Shown here: piece after piece, positions 45,955 through 56,950 of the stretch
How the letters are laid out: each line of letters begins with the position of its first letter
Position numbering within the stretch: position 1 is the stretch's first letter
DNA from: Ariolimax columbianus
Taxonomy: Eukaryota; Mollusca; Gastropoda; Stylommatophora; Arionidae
Assembly (NCBI GenBank): GCA_036924085.1
Contig: JAVGWX010000005.1
Coordinates: forward strand, 41,237,664 to 41,301,663
Direction: 5' to 3'
DNA: 64,000 bases
The notes under the pieces: generated by a model
Told to the model about the DNA's origin: nothing
The model's database searches: none
What the model saw: the letters and a program-made list of their open reading frames with translations, nothing else
Translations under genes and position numbers: made by a program

Positions 45955-47240
45955 GAATATCATTACTTAGTTAGTTATACTGGAAAGATATTCTGTAAAA
46001 TACTGGAAAAAAAGAATATGCCAAATCATAGAACTGCAACTTAGTGAAGCACAGATTGGATTTAGGAAAAACAGGAACTGTACAGATGCAATCTTTGCAC
46101 TCAAGCAACTAGCAGAGAAAACAATTGAGTATGATCAAATACTATATGTTGCTTTCGTAGACCAAGAGAAGGCCTTAGATCGAATGAATAGATACCATCT
46201 GTGGACAATGTTAGAACGTTTAGGAGTAAATAAACATTTGTCCAACCTATGTAAAAGTCTTTTATGTAAATAGCAAATGTACAGTAAGAACAAACATTTG
46301 ATATTCAGAAAAATGTTCAATTAGATTCGGGGTACGACAAGGTTGTGTATTATCTCCTTTACTGTTTATCATATATATAGACGAAATATGTAAAAAGTCC
46401 ATATAAGTGAGAGGAACAATCTCAGTGAACACATATGAGCTTCTTTTTGCTGATGACCAAGCACTAATAGCAACCTCAGAAAACCAGCTGCAGGAAAATA
46501 TTAACAATCTTAATGAGATCTGTACAGATTAGCGTATGAAAATCAACAAAGAGAAAACCAAAGTTATGACAATTGCAAGAAAAGAAAAATAAACAACAAT
46601 ATTCATACAAAACCTAGTAAAACAAGTGAAAAATGTCACGTACCAGGTTGACATTATCTCAGCATATGGGAAAGGTGATACAGCTATCCAAAATATGTAA
46701 TTAAACAAGTAAAATCATTGGTCAAATGTCCCTGATATTACAATATAAACACATGACAATGATGCAAAAAAGAAAGCTAAACAACAAAATATTCCTACCC
46801 CATATTGTGCTATCAGTGCCAGAATTGGACATGCCAAACAAAGATGAAAGAAACGTTGTAACAACAGGGATGAAATGCCTGTGAAGAATGATTAGAGTAA
46901 CAAAAATTGATAGGATCAGAAACAAAGATATTAGGATACAAGTAGACACAACATCAGTCCTAGACTTCATCAAGAGACAGCAAACCAAATAGTTTAGCCA
47001 CGTGACAGGACAAACACATGGATAGTATCTCTCAGAAAGTTACTTTATACAGATACAATGGATACAAAAGCGATCATGCAAAAGATGGACAGCAGAAATA
47101 ACAGAATCAGTGAACCTCCCCATGTGCGAAACTCATACTAGGGCCTAGTCAAGAAACCTCTTCATAACCTGATGCTGAAAGGTACAAGCAGGATATAAAA
47201 AAAATACATTCTCAGATCAAGGTCTCGGTTTCTCCTACAA
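45955..47240 (+). mobile_element. LINE reverse-transcriptase relic
   Basis: Gly-Phe-Arg-Lys-Asn-Arg-Asn-Cys-Thr-Asp-Ala-Ile (about 46055-46090), Val-Asp-Gln-Glu-Lys-Ala-Leu-Asp, Arg-Phe-Gly-Val-Arg-Gln-Gly-Cys-Val-Leu-Ser-Pro-Leu-Leu (about 46322-46365) and Glu-Leu-Leu-Phe-Ala-Asp-Asp-Gln (about 46437-46460) occur in shifted frames. The C-terminal part is degraded to about 47200. The same family as 33.9-34.2 kb and 31.86-32.05 kb. Confidence 0.75.
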
Positions 47241-48600
47241 AGGACATCGTTGTTTTTAAGGCTGTTTTATCTCCATACGGGTTTTGTCTCATATCTGTCT
47301 CACAGTATTGTTCTCTCTCTTCCTGTGTGAGCATGCAGCTTTGTTAGATGTGTTCCACAGTCATGGTATGCTCACCACATGGACACCTGTCATCTGTCCT
47401 AATCCTCAATTTGTTGTAAAGATGACCCGTGAGTCTGTTATGCCCAGTTCTGTCTGAAGATGATGACTTGCTTTTCTCTAGTTAAATTAAATTAGCTGTC
47501 TTCTTTTCGGAAGCCGGGGTGTTGTTCAGCCCATTTTACCAATACGTTGGTTTTAATTATGGTCTTGGCCTCATTATATGTTATGATCAGGTCTGTTTGT
47601 GGGGATTCTCCTCCACACTTTGCTAGTTTGTCTGCAGCTTCATTGCCTTCAATATTGCAGTGGTATGGGATCCACTGTATAACCAACCTTGAGAGTTCTG
47701 CAGAGAGCTGTGTCATGGAGTACATACATTGCTCAAGATCTTCATCTTTGTGTTGTTTTAGTGCTGCTAATACTGATGAGACATCAGTCAGAAATACTAT
47801 GTTTTGTCTGACATCTTTATCTTGGATTACATGCTCAGCTGCAGCCTTCAGTGCCTCTGCTTCAGCACAGAAGTTATTGGAGTATGTTCCAGTTGTTAAT
47901 ACTCAAGTTTTTTTTTCTTTTCTGTTCCTTAGTCTGTCATAGACCCCTCTGCCTCCATTGGATGTGGCTTTGTTAGATGAGCCATTTGTATATACATGTA
48001 TCCATGTTTCTGGTGAGTATACTCTCCTAAGATATTTTTAAGTGATAAATTTCCTTTTTACATTCTCTTATTCCATATTCCCTCTATGGTTTCTACCATC
48101 TCAGGGGATTTTGCTTTTTTCCATGGTTGTATTTGGGATGTTTGTTTTATATCTCTAACCACTGCATGGCTTAATTCATTCTGCTTTTGCAAGTTCTTTT
48201 TGTTTTTGATATGAAATAGTTTCACCTATGCGATTTATCCTGTCATATATTGGGTAATCTGGCATTCATTTGAACTTCTTCCCCATCTGGAGTGTCTTTT
48301 GGTCGCTGCGTGTCTTCATACTTTCAATTGTGATGTTTTCCATTGCATTTATTGTTGTTGTTCTCATAACTCCAGTGATGATACAGATATCTTGGTTTTT
48401 GGTTGTATTAATTTGTTGTTGCTTATGGACCATGCTGATATCCCATTTTCTAGCACTTGTCTCACATAATCTGTGTACAGTTTCTTTAGGGTTCTTGTGT
48501 CAGCTCCCTATTTTGAGCCTGATATTTTTCTCATATCTGCTCTTAGCTTTGTTGGTGGATCTTTTTAATCTGGTTTTTCCTTGGGTCTATAAGGTTAAAT
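47241..48600 (-). mobile_element. I-like LINE: RT thumb, RNase H and C terminus
   Basis: On minus, about 48500-48270 carries thumb pieces (Leu-Lys-Lys-Leu-Tyr-Thr-Asp-Tyr-Val-Arg). 47998-47620 carries RNase H: Tyr-Thr-Asn-Gly-Ser (Asp replaced by Asn), Ala-Glu-Ala-Glu-Ala-Leu, Phe-Leu-Thr-Asp-Val-Ser-Ser and His-Cys-Asn-Ile-Glu-Gly-Asn-Glu-Ala-Ala-Asp. The C terminus runs to about 47250. It is a divergent relative of copies 1-3. Confidence 0.75.
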
Positions 48601-49290
48601 AATACTTACTGTCATTGTTCAGGAACCAATTATATCGAAGGAGCAGGTGTCCCCTGCAAGGTTAAAGTAGTCGCATAGGAGACACTGCTGTCAAGGATAA
48701 AGTGCAAGCGACTGGTGTTATTGTACTACTGGGTTTTTATTTTGAGATGTTGTGGAATGTACATCAACCACTCAAAACACCGCAGAGCAGGTCATGTAGC
48801 TAGATGACAAGACGAAAGATGTGAGGTATCATAACCGCCATGTGGTAACCGCGCGACAAAAAGAGACCTCAGGGACGACCCCCAACTCACTGGTGAGATT
48901 AAACTAGACAAGCACAACATACACGACCCCACAATAAAGACTACTATCCCACTGGATGACATGCGCCCGCGAAAGAAACGACTGGATCCTGAGTTGGGAC
49001 CCCTTGACGAAGAACGGTCAAACTAAAAACTAAATAATGTAAAGTTCCCCTTTTCACCACTTTGACACTCATAACTGTAAGTCAGATGCCCATATGATGC
49101 TCGGTAGACTGAAATGTGTTGAAACTTGGTTCCTTTGGTGAGACAAGCACTCGAATCTCTCTGCAACTCAGATACTCATCTTTCCTATACCTTAAGATAA
49201 CCGACTACGGTTCATCATAAATATGTCCTTGCCTACATTTGTTTTATTTTAAATTAAAATATAAACCGTCATTTGTTAATATAATGGAAC
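48601..49290. other. no gene recognised
   Basis: SF3B4 intron. 48640-49030 is more GC-rich and may be a LINE 5' region or a SINE, but nothing confirms this. Confidence 0.3.
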
Positions 49291-49293
49291 AGC

Positions 49294-49449
49294 CATTATA
49301 TTGTCATTAACTGATTTTGAATTGATATGTTTCAGTTAATGTGCACATGCCCAAAGACAGGGTAACTCAGACATTATATTGTCATTAACTGATTTTGAAT
49401 TGATATGTTTCAGTTAATGTGCACATGCCCAAAGACAGGGTAACTCAGA
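49294..49449 (+). repeat. SF3B4: exact 78-bp tandem duplication across an SF3B4 3' splice site
   Basis: 49294-49371 and 49372-49449 are identical. Each unit holds 42 bp of intron end, including ttgatatgtttcag, and the first 36 nt of the exon. The upstream acceptor ends at 49335, the downstream at 49413. Identity suggests a recent event or an assembly artefact. Confidence 0.95.
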
Positions 49450-49559
49450 CACACCAAGGCTATGGTTTCATTGAGTTCATGAGTGAGGAAGATGCAGATT
49501 ATGCCATCAAGATCATGAATATGATTAAATTGTATGGAAAACCCATTAGGGTTAACAAG
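49414..49559 (+). CDS. SF3B4: splicing factor 3B subunit 4, internal exon (RRM1 second half)
   Basis: This 146-nt exon begins in phase 1 and encodes [11 protein letters not shown]. It then encodes the RNP1 motif Gly-Tyr-Gly-Phe-Ile-Glu-Phe, then [15 protein letters not shown] and Tyr-Gly-Lys-Pro-Ile-Arg-Val-Asn-Lys. This completes RRM1 and is almost the same as in vertebrates. The donor is AAG|gtttgc at 49560. I place the start at the downstream of two identical acceptors. From the upstream one (exon start 49336) the frame reaches TAA at 49386-49388. Upstream-site use would thus give an mRNA with a premature stop. Confidence 0.95.
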
Positions 49560-49614
49560 GTTTGCATACAATCTCATTATTTTATCCCTTTTTTATTTTA
49601 AAAGCTAAAAGAAA

Positions 49615-50192
49615 CACAAAGGATTTAACAGAAAAGTAAGAAGTTCGCAAACCGAAATTGCTGCTGTACATACTGATTCTGATACCATAACTAACACATT
49701 AAAAGAGTACTGGCAATACTAAAAGTATAGATATGCCTCACTACAATGTAAAATAACTTGGCTGAAAGAAAATGAGAAATGTTGTGTTTATGTTCCTAAT
49801 TACCAAAGCAGAACTTATATTATTTCAATCAAAGAAGGCCTAACAGATCCAGCTTCAATAAGACAGAGGGTTGCTTGCTTTCACAGAGTCTCTATAATAC
49901 ATTTTCTGAGATGTTGGAAAATGTTGTTCAGAGTTGTGAAATCAGGCCACATCATGTTGTCAAAGCCAATGGAATGAAAGTTAATGCCATAAACTTTACT
50001 GACGACCAAGCCATTGTGGGAGAGTCAGAAGGAATGTTGCAAATGCTGCTTGGAAAAATTAACAGCACCACCAAAGAGTTCGGCATGAATATAAACACAC
50101 TGAAGGCAAAGACTATAGTAATCGACAAGCAACATAGGCAAATGAATATAATCATCAAAGGAGAAATAATCAAACTAGTACTGTAGTTAAAC
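49615..50192 (+). mobile_element. LINE RT fragment (left of mariner)
   Basis: About 49962-50150 reads Val-Asn-Ala-Ile-Asn-Phe-Thr-Asp-Asp-Gln-Ala, the RT active site with Thr in place of Ala, then Lys-Glu-Phe-Gly-Met-Asn-Ile-Asn. It is split near 50192 by a mariner and continues at 51463. Confidence 0.7.
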
Positions 50193-51460
50193 GTGCGAGG
50201 GGACTTCCGAAAGTAATACCTCCTATTTTATTATGATGTCCAGCAATTTCAGAAGTGGATTTTGGCAGTATGGCAGTAAAGTTTGAACCTTTCTGCCAAT
50301 ATCTGTAAAATTCTCTATCTGTCTGACCGGTGGCAGGGGAGGAGCAGTCTGCTAAAATGGAGTCTGTCATGGAAGTGCGTTATAAATGTTATAAATTCCT
50401 CCATGCGGAAAAAGTTGGCCCAATTTATATTCATCTATGCTTGCTGAACGTTTGCGGGAAGCAAACAGTGTATGTTAGCACAATGAGGTGGTGGGATATG
50501 CGTTTCAGCAGTGGTGAAAGCGACAAGAAGGGCAAGCCATGTTCCGGACGGTCATGCACAGCTGTCACACCACGGAATGAAGACCGTCTTGATCAGCTCA
50601 TCCGCACAAATCAGGTTTACAGCTAGGGAGCTGGATATCGGCTTCAGCGCGTTAGAAACGATGGTGACAATGTTGGAATATCACAAAGTTTGCACCAGGT
50701 GGGTACCATGAATGCTCACACAGGAACAGATAGAACATCACATGCAAGTTTGTTATGACTTCTTGAACCATTATGGGGATGAAGGTGACGGTTTCTTGGA
50801 ACGCATCATCACTGATGATGTGACGTGGTGCCACCACTACGATCCTGAGTCAAAACGGCAGTCGATGGAGAGGCGACATGTGAATTCCCAATCGTGGATA
50901 AAGTGATGTGCATTGTCTTTTAGAATAGGAAAGGGCTAATCCTTCTTGATTTCCTGGAACCTGGACAAGCCATCAACTCTGACCGTTACATTGCAACGCT
51001 GACTAAGCTGAAGGCTCAAATCAGGCCAGAGAAGAAAACCTATTTTTTGCAACACAATAACACCAGGTCCCATACCAGTTTGAAGAGCGTTGAGCACATT
51101 GTCAGTCTTTGGTGGACTGTCCTACCACACCCACTGTATAGTCCAGATTTGACATTTTCTGACTTCCATCTGTTCAGGCCAATGAAAGATGGACTGCGTG
51201 GACAACATTTTCTTAGCAACTACGTCATTAGCAGCTGTGAAATAGTGGGTCACCCTCTGCTGGTACAGATTTTTACGAGCACGGCTTGTATGCTCTTGTT
51301 CATCGTTGCAGAAAATGTATAGCCAAGAGTGGTGACTGTTAAAAAAAATATTTTTTTTAAGGCAAGGCATTGCACTATAAAATGGTGTTATTGTGCTCTT
51401 TTTATCTGTTATGGTTTTCATGGAATAAAATAGAAGGAATTACTTTCGGGACGCCCTTCG
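50193..51460 (+). mobile_element. mariner element (about 1.27 kb), inactive
   Basis: The inverted ends are cgaggggacttccgaaagta on the left (50196-50215) and, reverse-complemented, cgaagggcgtcccgaaagta on the right (to 51460). TA follows at 51461. The transposase is spread over three frames. Pieces include Phe-Leu-His-Ala-Glu-Lys-like N-terminal sequence, Asp-Asp-Val-Thr-Trp-Cys-His-His-Tyr-Asp-Pro-Glu (first catalytic Asp), Leu-Gln-His-Asn-Asn-Thr-Arg-Ser-His (second Asp replaced by Asn) and Tyr-Ser-Pro-Asp-Leu-Thr-Phe-Ser-Asp-Phe (third). The Asp-to-Asn change and frameshifts make it dead. Confidence 0.88.
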
Positions 51461-52050
51461 TATTTGAGGCAACCCATAACTGAAGATATTCACAATGACA
51501 CAGATTTTAAGACAAGGATTGTATTGGCTTCACAGCTAAACAAAAATTGCTAACCTCAAAAAAATTTGTAATAGAACTGAGGAAAAGAATAATTGGCGCT
51601 CATATGTCCAATTGCACTGTATGAGTCTGAAACATGGACTCAAGCAAAGAAGGATGGAAAAAGCTTGGAAACGTTTGAAATGTAGTGCTACAGTAGAATA
51701 GTAAGGGTTGGACAGAAAGAAGATCCAATGACAATGCCCTCACTGAGGTAGGTGCACAAAGACAAATATTGAAAATGATACAAAAAAGATTGGTTGATCA
51801 GTCCCGAGCCTGGGACACAATATGAGACATGAAAGTCTTCTATGAAAGATACTAGACGGCAAAATTTAGAGAGAAAGACGAATGGGGTGATCAAAACTCA
51901 CCTTTACATCTTAGGCATGCAGAGACATTAAAGTACAGATCTATGAAAAGAGCTGCGAAGAATATGATCCAATGGAGAGACATGCTGAGACAACTTTACA
52001 GCTAGTCTCAGAACTGTTCAACCAGATGATACGGATGATGAATTTTTAAC
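51461..52050 (+). mobile_element. LINE RT thumb and 3' end (right of mariner)
   Basis: Translation resumes with Tyr-Leu-Arg-Gln-Pro-Ile-Thr-Glu-Asp, then Glu-Ser-Glu-Thr-Trp-Thr. The 3' part from 51705 matches 11785-12045 and 12416-12470, ending in gatgatacggatgatg. Confidence 0.7.
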
Positions 52051-52149
52051 ATAGGAACACGTGCAGTGGAATTTGCATGTTTTGATGAAGTAGCAGCAAA
52101 ATGCTGCATGGTTATATGTGCTTAATATTGTACAGCCACTTGAAGCACA

Positions 52150-52965
52150 ATTCTTAGCATTATGTATAATAGACTTAGTATGACGTCATCTTATCTTTGC
52201 CATTTCCTAGGAGGTTATAGGGACATCACATCTCACTACACCCTGAAATGTCTGTTGCCACATCAGTTTGTCCACTGTCTTACCTATCCACTTTCGAACA
52301 TCAATTTAGGAGGAACTCTCTTCTTTCTTCTGACTGCAACCTTGTTCTTGAGTATCATATTAGGCGACCCATTGAATCGTGTCACATAATCATACCACTG
52401 GGCTTGCATGTTTTTACAGCTGACATTAGGTCTTGATGTGTCCCGATATTCTGTTGGATTGTACTGCGTATGCTGACATTTGAGACACGATCTCTGTATA
52501 CGTTATTCGAAGGATTTGCCTGAGGCACCAGATTTCTATTGCTTAATTTTACATTTCTATTCAGGATTCAATGTCCATATTTCATAACCATATAACGAAT
52601 ACAGAGGAGATCAATGCTTGCATTTATTTGTTCTTAGTTGTAAGGGTTTTTATAATATTGCAATGGCTTTAATGAAGGTAATAATTATTGTTGTTGGTAC
52701 AGTCCTTATTCTTAGTTCTGCTGCGGTTCCTTCTTCTCAGATAACAGATCCAAGCTATTTAAATTCTTTTGCCCATTTATAGCGACTGATGTTGTCTTTG
52801 ATTACCTTGTTGTTCGTCATTAGCTGTTGATTTTCTAGATGTAATATGAAAAGAGTGTTGGAGATCTTGCAGCATTGTAGATAACTTCATTTTGCTCCCT
52901 TACTAGTGTTGCAGTGCTCCCTATGCTTCTTACCTCTGGATCCATACACGCTAGGTTGCATTCAT
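52150..52965 (-). mobile_element. LINE thumb and C-terminal fragment
   Basis: Minus translation contains Glu-Phe/Phe-Lys-Tyr-Leu-Gly-Ser-Val-Ile (about 52775-52750), Leu-Tyr-Gly-Tyr-Glu-Ile-Trp-Thr-Leu-Asn (about 52600-52570) and a degraded C terminus. Confidence 0.6.
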
Positions 52966-52969
52966 CACT

Positions 52970-53707
52970 TAAACACGCAGTCCCCAGTTCTTGTGCATCA
53001 TAAATTCTATCGACTCTAACATAAACAGGCCAGAGAGGCGTACTGCCCTTATTGGAACAGAATTAGTCAGGTACAACATTGACATAGCAGCACTAAGCGA
53101 AACCCGTTTTGCGGGCGAGGGTCAACTCTGCGAAAACGGGTCAGGCTATAAACTGGAGAAAAGAGAGAGGCAGGGGTTGGTTTTGCAATTAAAACAGAAC
53201 TTGTTAACAAATTCGTAGAGCCCCGAAAGGGTATAAATGACAGACTTATGTCAGTCAGGATTCCCCTGCTTCATGGTGGGAAACATTCCACAATCATCAT
53301 CGCATACGCACCAACCAGGACGATGTCAAGGACAAGTTCTACGAAGACCTACACAGTCATAGCATCAGTTCTAAAATCTGACAAACTTATAATTGTTGGG
53401 GATTTTAACGCAATAGTAGGTGCAGATAGCATATCCTGGAATGGCACTATAGGAAAATGTGGCGTGGGTAGCTGCAATAGCAGACTTGTGCAGAACATGT
53501 CCGCCTGGTCACTAACACGATTTTTCAACTTCCTACTCGAAACAAGACCTCTTGGATGCGGCCTCGTTCAAAGAACTGGCACCAAATTGACTATGTACTT
53601 GTTAGAAAGAAACACGGGCAAGATGACCTGGTGACTAAGTCTATGTGTGTTGCTGAGTGCTGGACAGACCACCGACTCATTGTGTCTAAGCTAAAAATTT
53701 GTATTAA
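52970..53707 (+). mobile_element. LINE endonuclease (left part of a doubly interrupted LINE)
   Basis: APE motifs in order: Ile-Ala-Ala-Leu-Ser-Glu-Thr-Arg-Phe (about 53080-53106), Ile-Ile-Val-Gly-Asp-Phe-Asn-Ala (about 53390-53415), and Ala-Glu-Cys-Trp-Thr-Asp-His-Arg-Leu-Ile-Val-Ser (about 53651-53686). Small frame breaks are present. The LINE is split at a TTAA (53704-53707) by a piggyBac MITE. Confidence 0.8.
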
Positions 53708-54378
53708 CCTTACGCACTCCACATTATTTTTGAAAAAAATTTGACCTAATTAATTTTCTTAATTAGTCGCTGTGGTAGTCGTCTTTCAAAATTTGTAACT
53801 TTTATGTTTGTTTGTCAATAAATATGATTTTCTGATGTGTAGATACACAATAGCATAACGAACATGTGGGTGTTATTGTTTTTGTTGTATGTTTGTTAGT
53901 TTTTGAGATTTAAAAAGATGAAGTTGAAAATTTATGAAAATCTCGGGAAAAATTTGGACTCGACCACTAGGCCTAGTCGCTTCGATAGAAAACCATGGAA
54001 ACCACAACAACGTATCGATACTGTGTTTACAATATCGCCACAACTGTTAGTTTCCAATTCAAACGTAGTTCTTTCATTTAAACAAACAAAATAAACAGAT
54101 CTACGCGATAAAAATCTTTCTCAACAACCTACTTCCCCTTTCGCAAAAGGTCGGCTTGCTCCAAACGGCGTATACAAAATTAAAACTGTTCAAAAGCCAT
54201 TTGTAATCGAACACACGATACTTTAACCGGCAAAATATCGTGTATATATGGAGGGCGTAGTCAGCAGTAAAAAATGGCTGTCAGGAGTGACTCCGTTCAA
54301 AAAAAAAATTTTTTTTCCCGCACGCCGTTTTTGCAGGCCGAGCTGGTTAGAAGGGATCGGACAAGGGCGTGCTTAAGG
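53708..54378. mobile_element. piggyBac-type MITE, 671 bp
   Basis: Flanked by TTAA at 53704-53707 and 54379-54382, the piggyBac target duplication. The terminal inverted repeats are ccttacgcactcc on the left and ccttaagcacgccc as the reverse complement of the right end. There is no transposase. Removing the element plus one TTAA leaves the LINE frame continuous, which confirms both borders. Confidence 0.92.
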
Positions 54379-54382
54379 TTAA

Positions 54383-54612
54383 GTTATCCAGACGTTCTCA
54401 GGGAAAGAAAACCAATAAAAGGCTAGATGTTACTAAGCTACAGAACATGTCGCTCCAACAGTCGTTTGCTGCTACTCTAGAAAACCACCTCCAAACTGTC
54501 TCGCTAGACAACAAAAGTGTAGATACCAATTGGTCGGACCTTAGTGCACAGGTCTATAACACATCTACCGAAATCCTAGGTTTAGCTATTAGTAAACAAA
54601 ACGACTGGTTTG
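54383..54612 (+). mobile_element. LINE linker segment (middle part)
   Basis: Open frame continuing the LINE between the MITE and the SINE: Lys-Arg-Leu-Asp-Val-Thr-Lys-Leu, then Thr-Glu-Ile-Leu-Gly. The left TSD of the SINE, aaacgactggtttg, lies at 54599-54612. Confidence 0.8.
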
Positions 54613-54966
54613 GCTTGGCTTCATTCATTCTCAATCTCCCACTACCAAACCCTGAAACGACTTAAGTAGCAGAATGTAGTCCAGAGAACGGAATGCATTG
54701 TGTCGTAGTTTACAGCTTGACTGCGATATTTGCACCTTTCGGTCCAACACATCCGACTTCAGCAAGCATTTTTTAGTACCGGGTTAACATACCCTCTTCG
54801 ATCCCTTCTCCTTAGCCAGTCTGCCCTACTGTAGCCTGTTATCCAGGATCACCCAAATGGAGGTGTAGAAGGGTCTTGGCAACTCTGGTTTGCTGGCCCT
54901 GACACTTGCAGTCAGCTATGGGTCGCTGACCACTGCAGCTCATGCGCTGTTCAGCATCTTGATCCC
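54613..54966 (-). mobile_element. SINE-like element, copy 3 (354 bp, minus)
   Basis: Reads, on minus, from gggatcaagatgctgaacag (54966) to gagaatgaatgaagccaag (54613). It is full length by comparison with copy 1. An exact 14-bp TSD aaacgactggtttg lies at 54599-54612 and 54967-54980. It is inserted in antisense in LINE coding sequence. Confidence 0.92.
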
Positions 54967-54980
54967 AAACGACTGGTTTG

Positions 54981-56375
54981 ATAAGAACTTAGAGTACATA
55001 AAAACGATGCTAGCTGACAAACACCGTCTCCACAAAATATATTCCAATGACCCAGAGTCAACATACAAGAAAGCAGCTTTCCTAAACGCGCGCAGGACTG
55101 TTCAATGCAAACTGCGTCAGTTGCAGGACCACTGGCTGAGCAATAAAGTGGATGAGATACAGGGATTTGCTGACAATCATGATTTGAGAAACTTCTATCA
55201 TGCGCTCAGGGTGGTCTATGGCCCAACTTCCTCAGGTTCACTACTGCTCCTCCGTGCTGATGGGAAAACACTAATTATAGATTCGGAAAAAAAATTTATC
55301 ACACTTTGGAGATATCTTGAACCAGCCGTCATTAGTTAGCAGCGAAGCCATTGACTGTCTGTCTCAGTATCCTCTAAACGAGGTTCTGGATGATATACCG
55401 ACTGTAGAGGAGACCTAAAATGCGATTAGTCAACTCTCCAGTGGCAAAACACCTGCTCCGATGGAATTCCTGTGGAGGTCTACAAAAATTTCGGTATAGG
55501 ACTAATTGTAAAACTCCACTTGCTTTTCAAACAGATGTGGCACAGTGAAACCATCCCGCAAGATCTGAAGGATGCCTTAATACATCTGTATAAACGGAAA
55601 GCTAACCGCCAATCATGAGATAACCACCGCAGCATTTCTTCACCGTCCATCGCAGGGAAGATATTTGCCAGAATCCTTCACAATTGCCTCACAGCTCATC
55701 TTGATGAAGGTCTTCTATCTGAAAGTGTGGATTCCGGAAAGAGCGTGGGACCACAGATATGGTGTTTGCTACCAGACAGCTGCAAGACAAATGCCAGGAA
55801 CAGCACTGCCACTTCATCGATCTGACAAAGGCGTTTGATAAGGTCAACAGAGAAGGGCTGTGGAAAATCATGACAAAGTACAGCTGCCCAATGAAATTTG
55901 TCAACATAGTACGACAACTGCATGATGGAATGCAGGCTAGAGTTCAGGAAAATGGAGCTATATCGAAGTCCTTTCCAGAAACAAACGGCGCTAAACAGGG
56001 GTGTGTGCTTGCACCAACCGTGTTCAGCATGCTGTTCTGTGCACATAAGATATCGTATAGATGGTCAGCTGTTCAACCTAAGGCGGCTTCAAGCAAAAAC
56101 TAAGGTCAAGACACACACCATCAGAGATCTTCTATTTGCTGACGATTGTGCCCTGCATGCTGTAACAGAGGCTGATCTGCAGAAAAACGTGGATAATTTC
56201 TCCTTAGCGTGTTTAAACTTTGGACTTACCATCAACACAGAGAAAACTGAAATAATGTACCAACCAGCTTCTGGCAAAACGTATTCTGAGCAATCAATCA
56301 TCAAGGTAAATGGGGAAAACCTGAAAGTTGTAAATAAATTCAGATACCTCAATAAAACAAATTTGTATACTTGAC
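54981..56375 (+). mobile_element. LINE linker and reverse transcriptase (right part)
   Basis: Continues with Lys-His-Arg-Leu-His-Lys-Ile-Tyr, Tyr-Gly-Pro-Thr-Ser-Ser-Gly-Ser, then RT: Gln-Leu-Ser-Ser-Gly-Lys, Phe-Ile-Asp-Leu-Thr-Lys-Ala-Phe-Asp-Lys-Val (about 55815-55845), Gly-Ala-Lys-Gln-Gly-Cys-Val-Leu-Ala-Pro (about 55990-56017), Leu-Leu-Phe-Ala-Asp-Asp-Cys-Ala (about 56130-56153) and Phe-Gly-Leu-Thr-Ile-Asn. It stops at about 56370, before the C terminus. Two or three frameshifts. Confidence 0.8.
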
Positions 56376-56439
56376 CTAAAAGAATTCTCTTCCACATACA
56401 ACCTCTACTGAAAAGGAATCAGTGCCCCCAGCAGTCTGA

Positions 56440-56840
56440 CTTCACTGCCTGATGTTCAACCATCGATACTTTTCTTGCTCTTTGCCTACTCAAGGATTCA
56501 ACTGTCCCCTCTATGTTGCTTGCATCGACCTCAATGCTGACTTTGACACCGTGGAGAGATCTTCCATGTGGATTCCTTAAATCAATTGTGAGTTCCCAGC
56601 ACACTGCACCGGTTAATCAAGAAGCTACACTGGAGCAAGAGTCCACATGGATCACAATCTCTTCAGTTCTGCGCAGCATTCAGTGTCCAACAGGGATTTG
56701 TCCTCGGTCAGCTATGTGTGACTGACCTCGACTGCGCATATAATGTAATTACCAGACTCCCGTGGTCTGCTGGTGGTCTTTATCTATGACAAGGACAAGA
56801 ATAGTATCACTGCCTCAGAGAGCATGTCGTAAGAGACGAC
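56440..56840 (+). mobile_element. LINE RT scrap
   Basis: Pro-Leu-Tyr-Val-Ala-Cys-Ile-Asp-Leu-Asn-Ala-Asp-Phe-Asp-Thr-Val (about 56505-56552) is RT motif A. Downstream motifs are too degraded to place. Similar to the element at 42.66-43.8 kb. Confidence 0.55.
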
Positions 56841-56859
56841 TAACTGTGTGACATGGCAT

Positions 56860-56950
56860 AACACCAGCCATGGTTTGTTAAGAGTAGCACAGATGGCGCC
56901 TAACAGGCTGCGGGTCTACTTTGCTCTAGTGTTTTAGTCTATTAACTATC
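56860..56950 (+). repeat. interspersed repeat end block
   Basis: tgttaagagtagcacagatg then gcgcctaacaggctgcgggt and ttttagtctattaac match 2712-2784. Confidence 0.6.

Larger units (their letters stand above)
45437..49413 (+). other. SF3B4: SF3B4 intron between RRM1 exons
   Basis: GTATGT donor at 45437 and CAG acceptor ending at 49413. Contains a MITE and two LINE relics on opposite strands. The last 78 bp before the used acceptor is the second copy of a duplicated segment. Confidence 0.9.
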
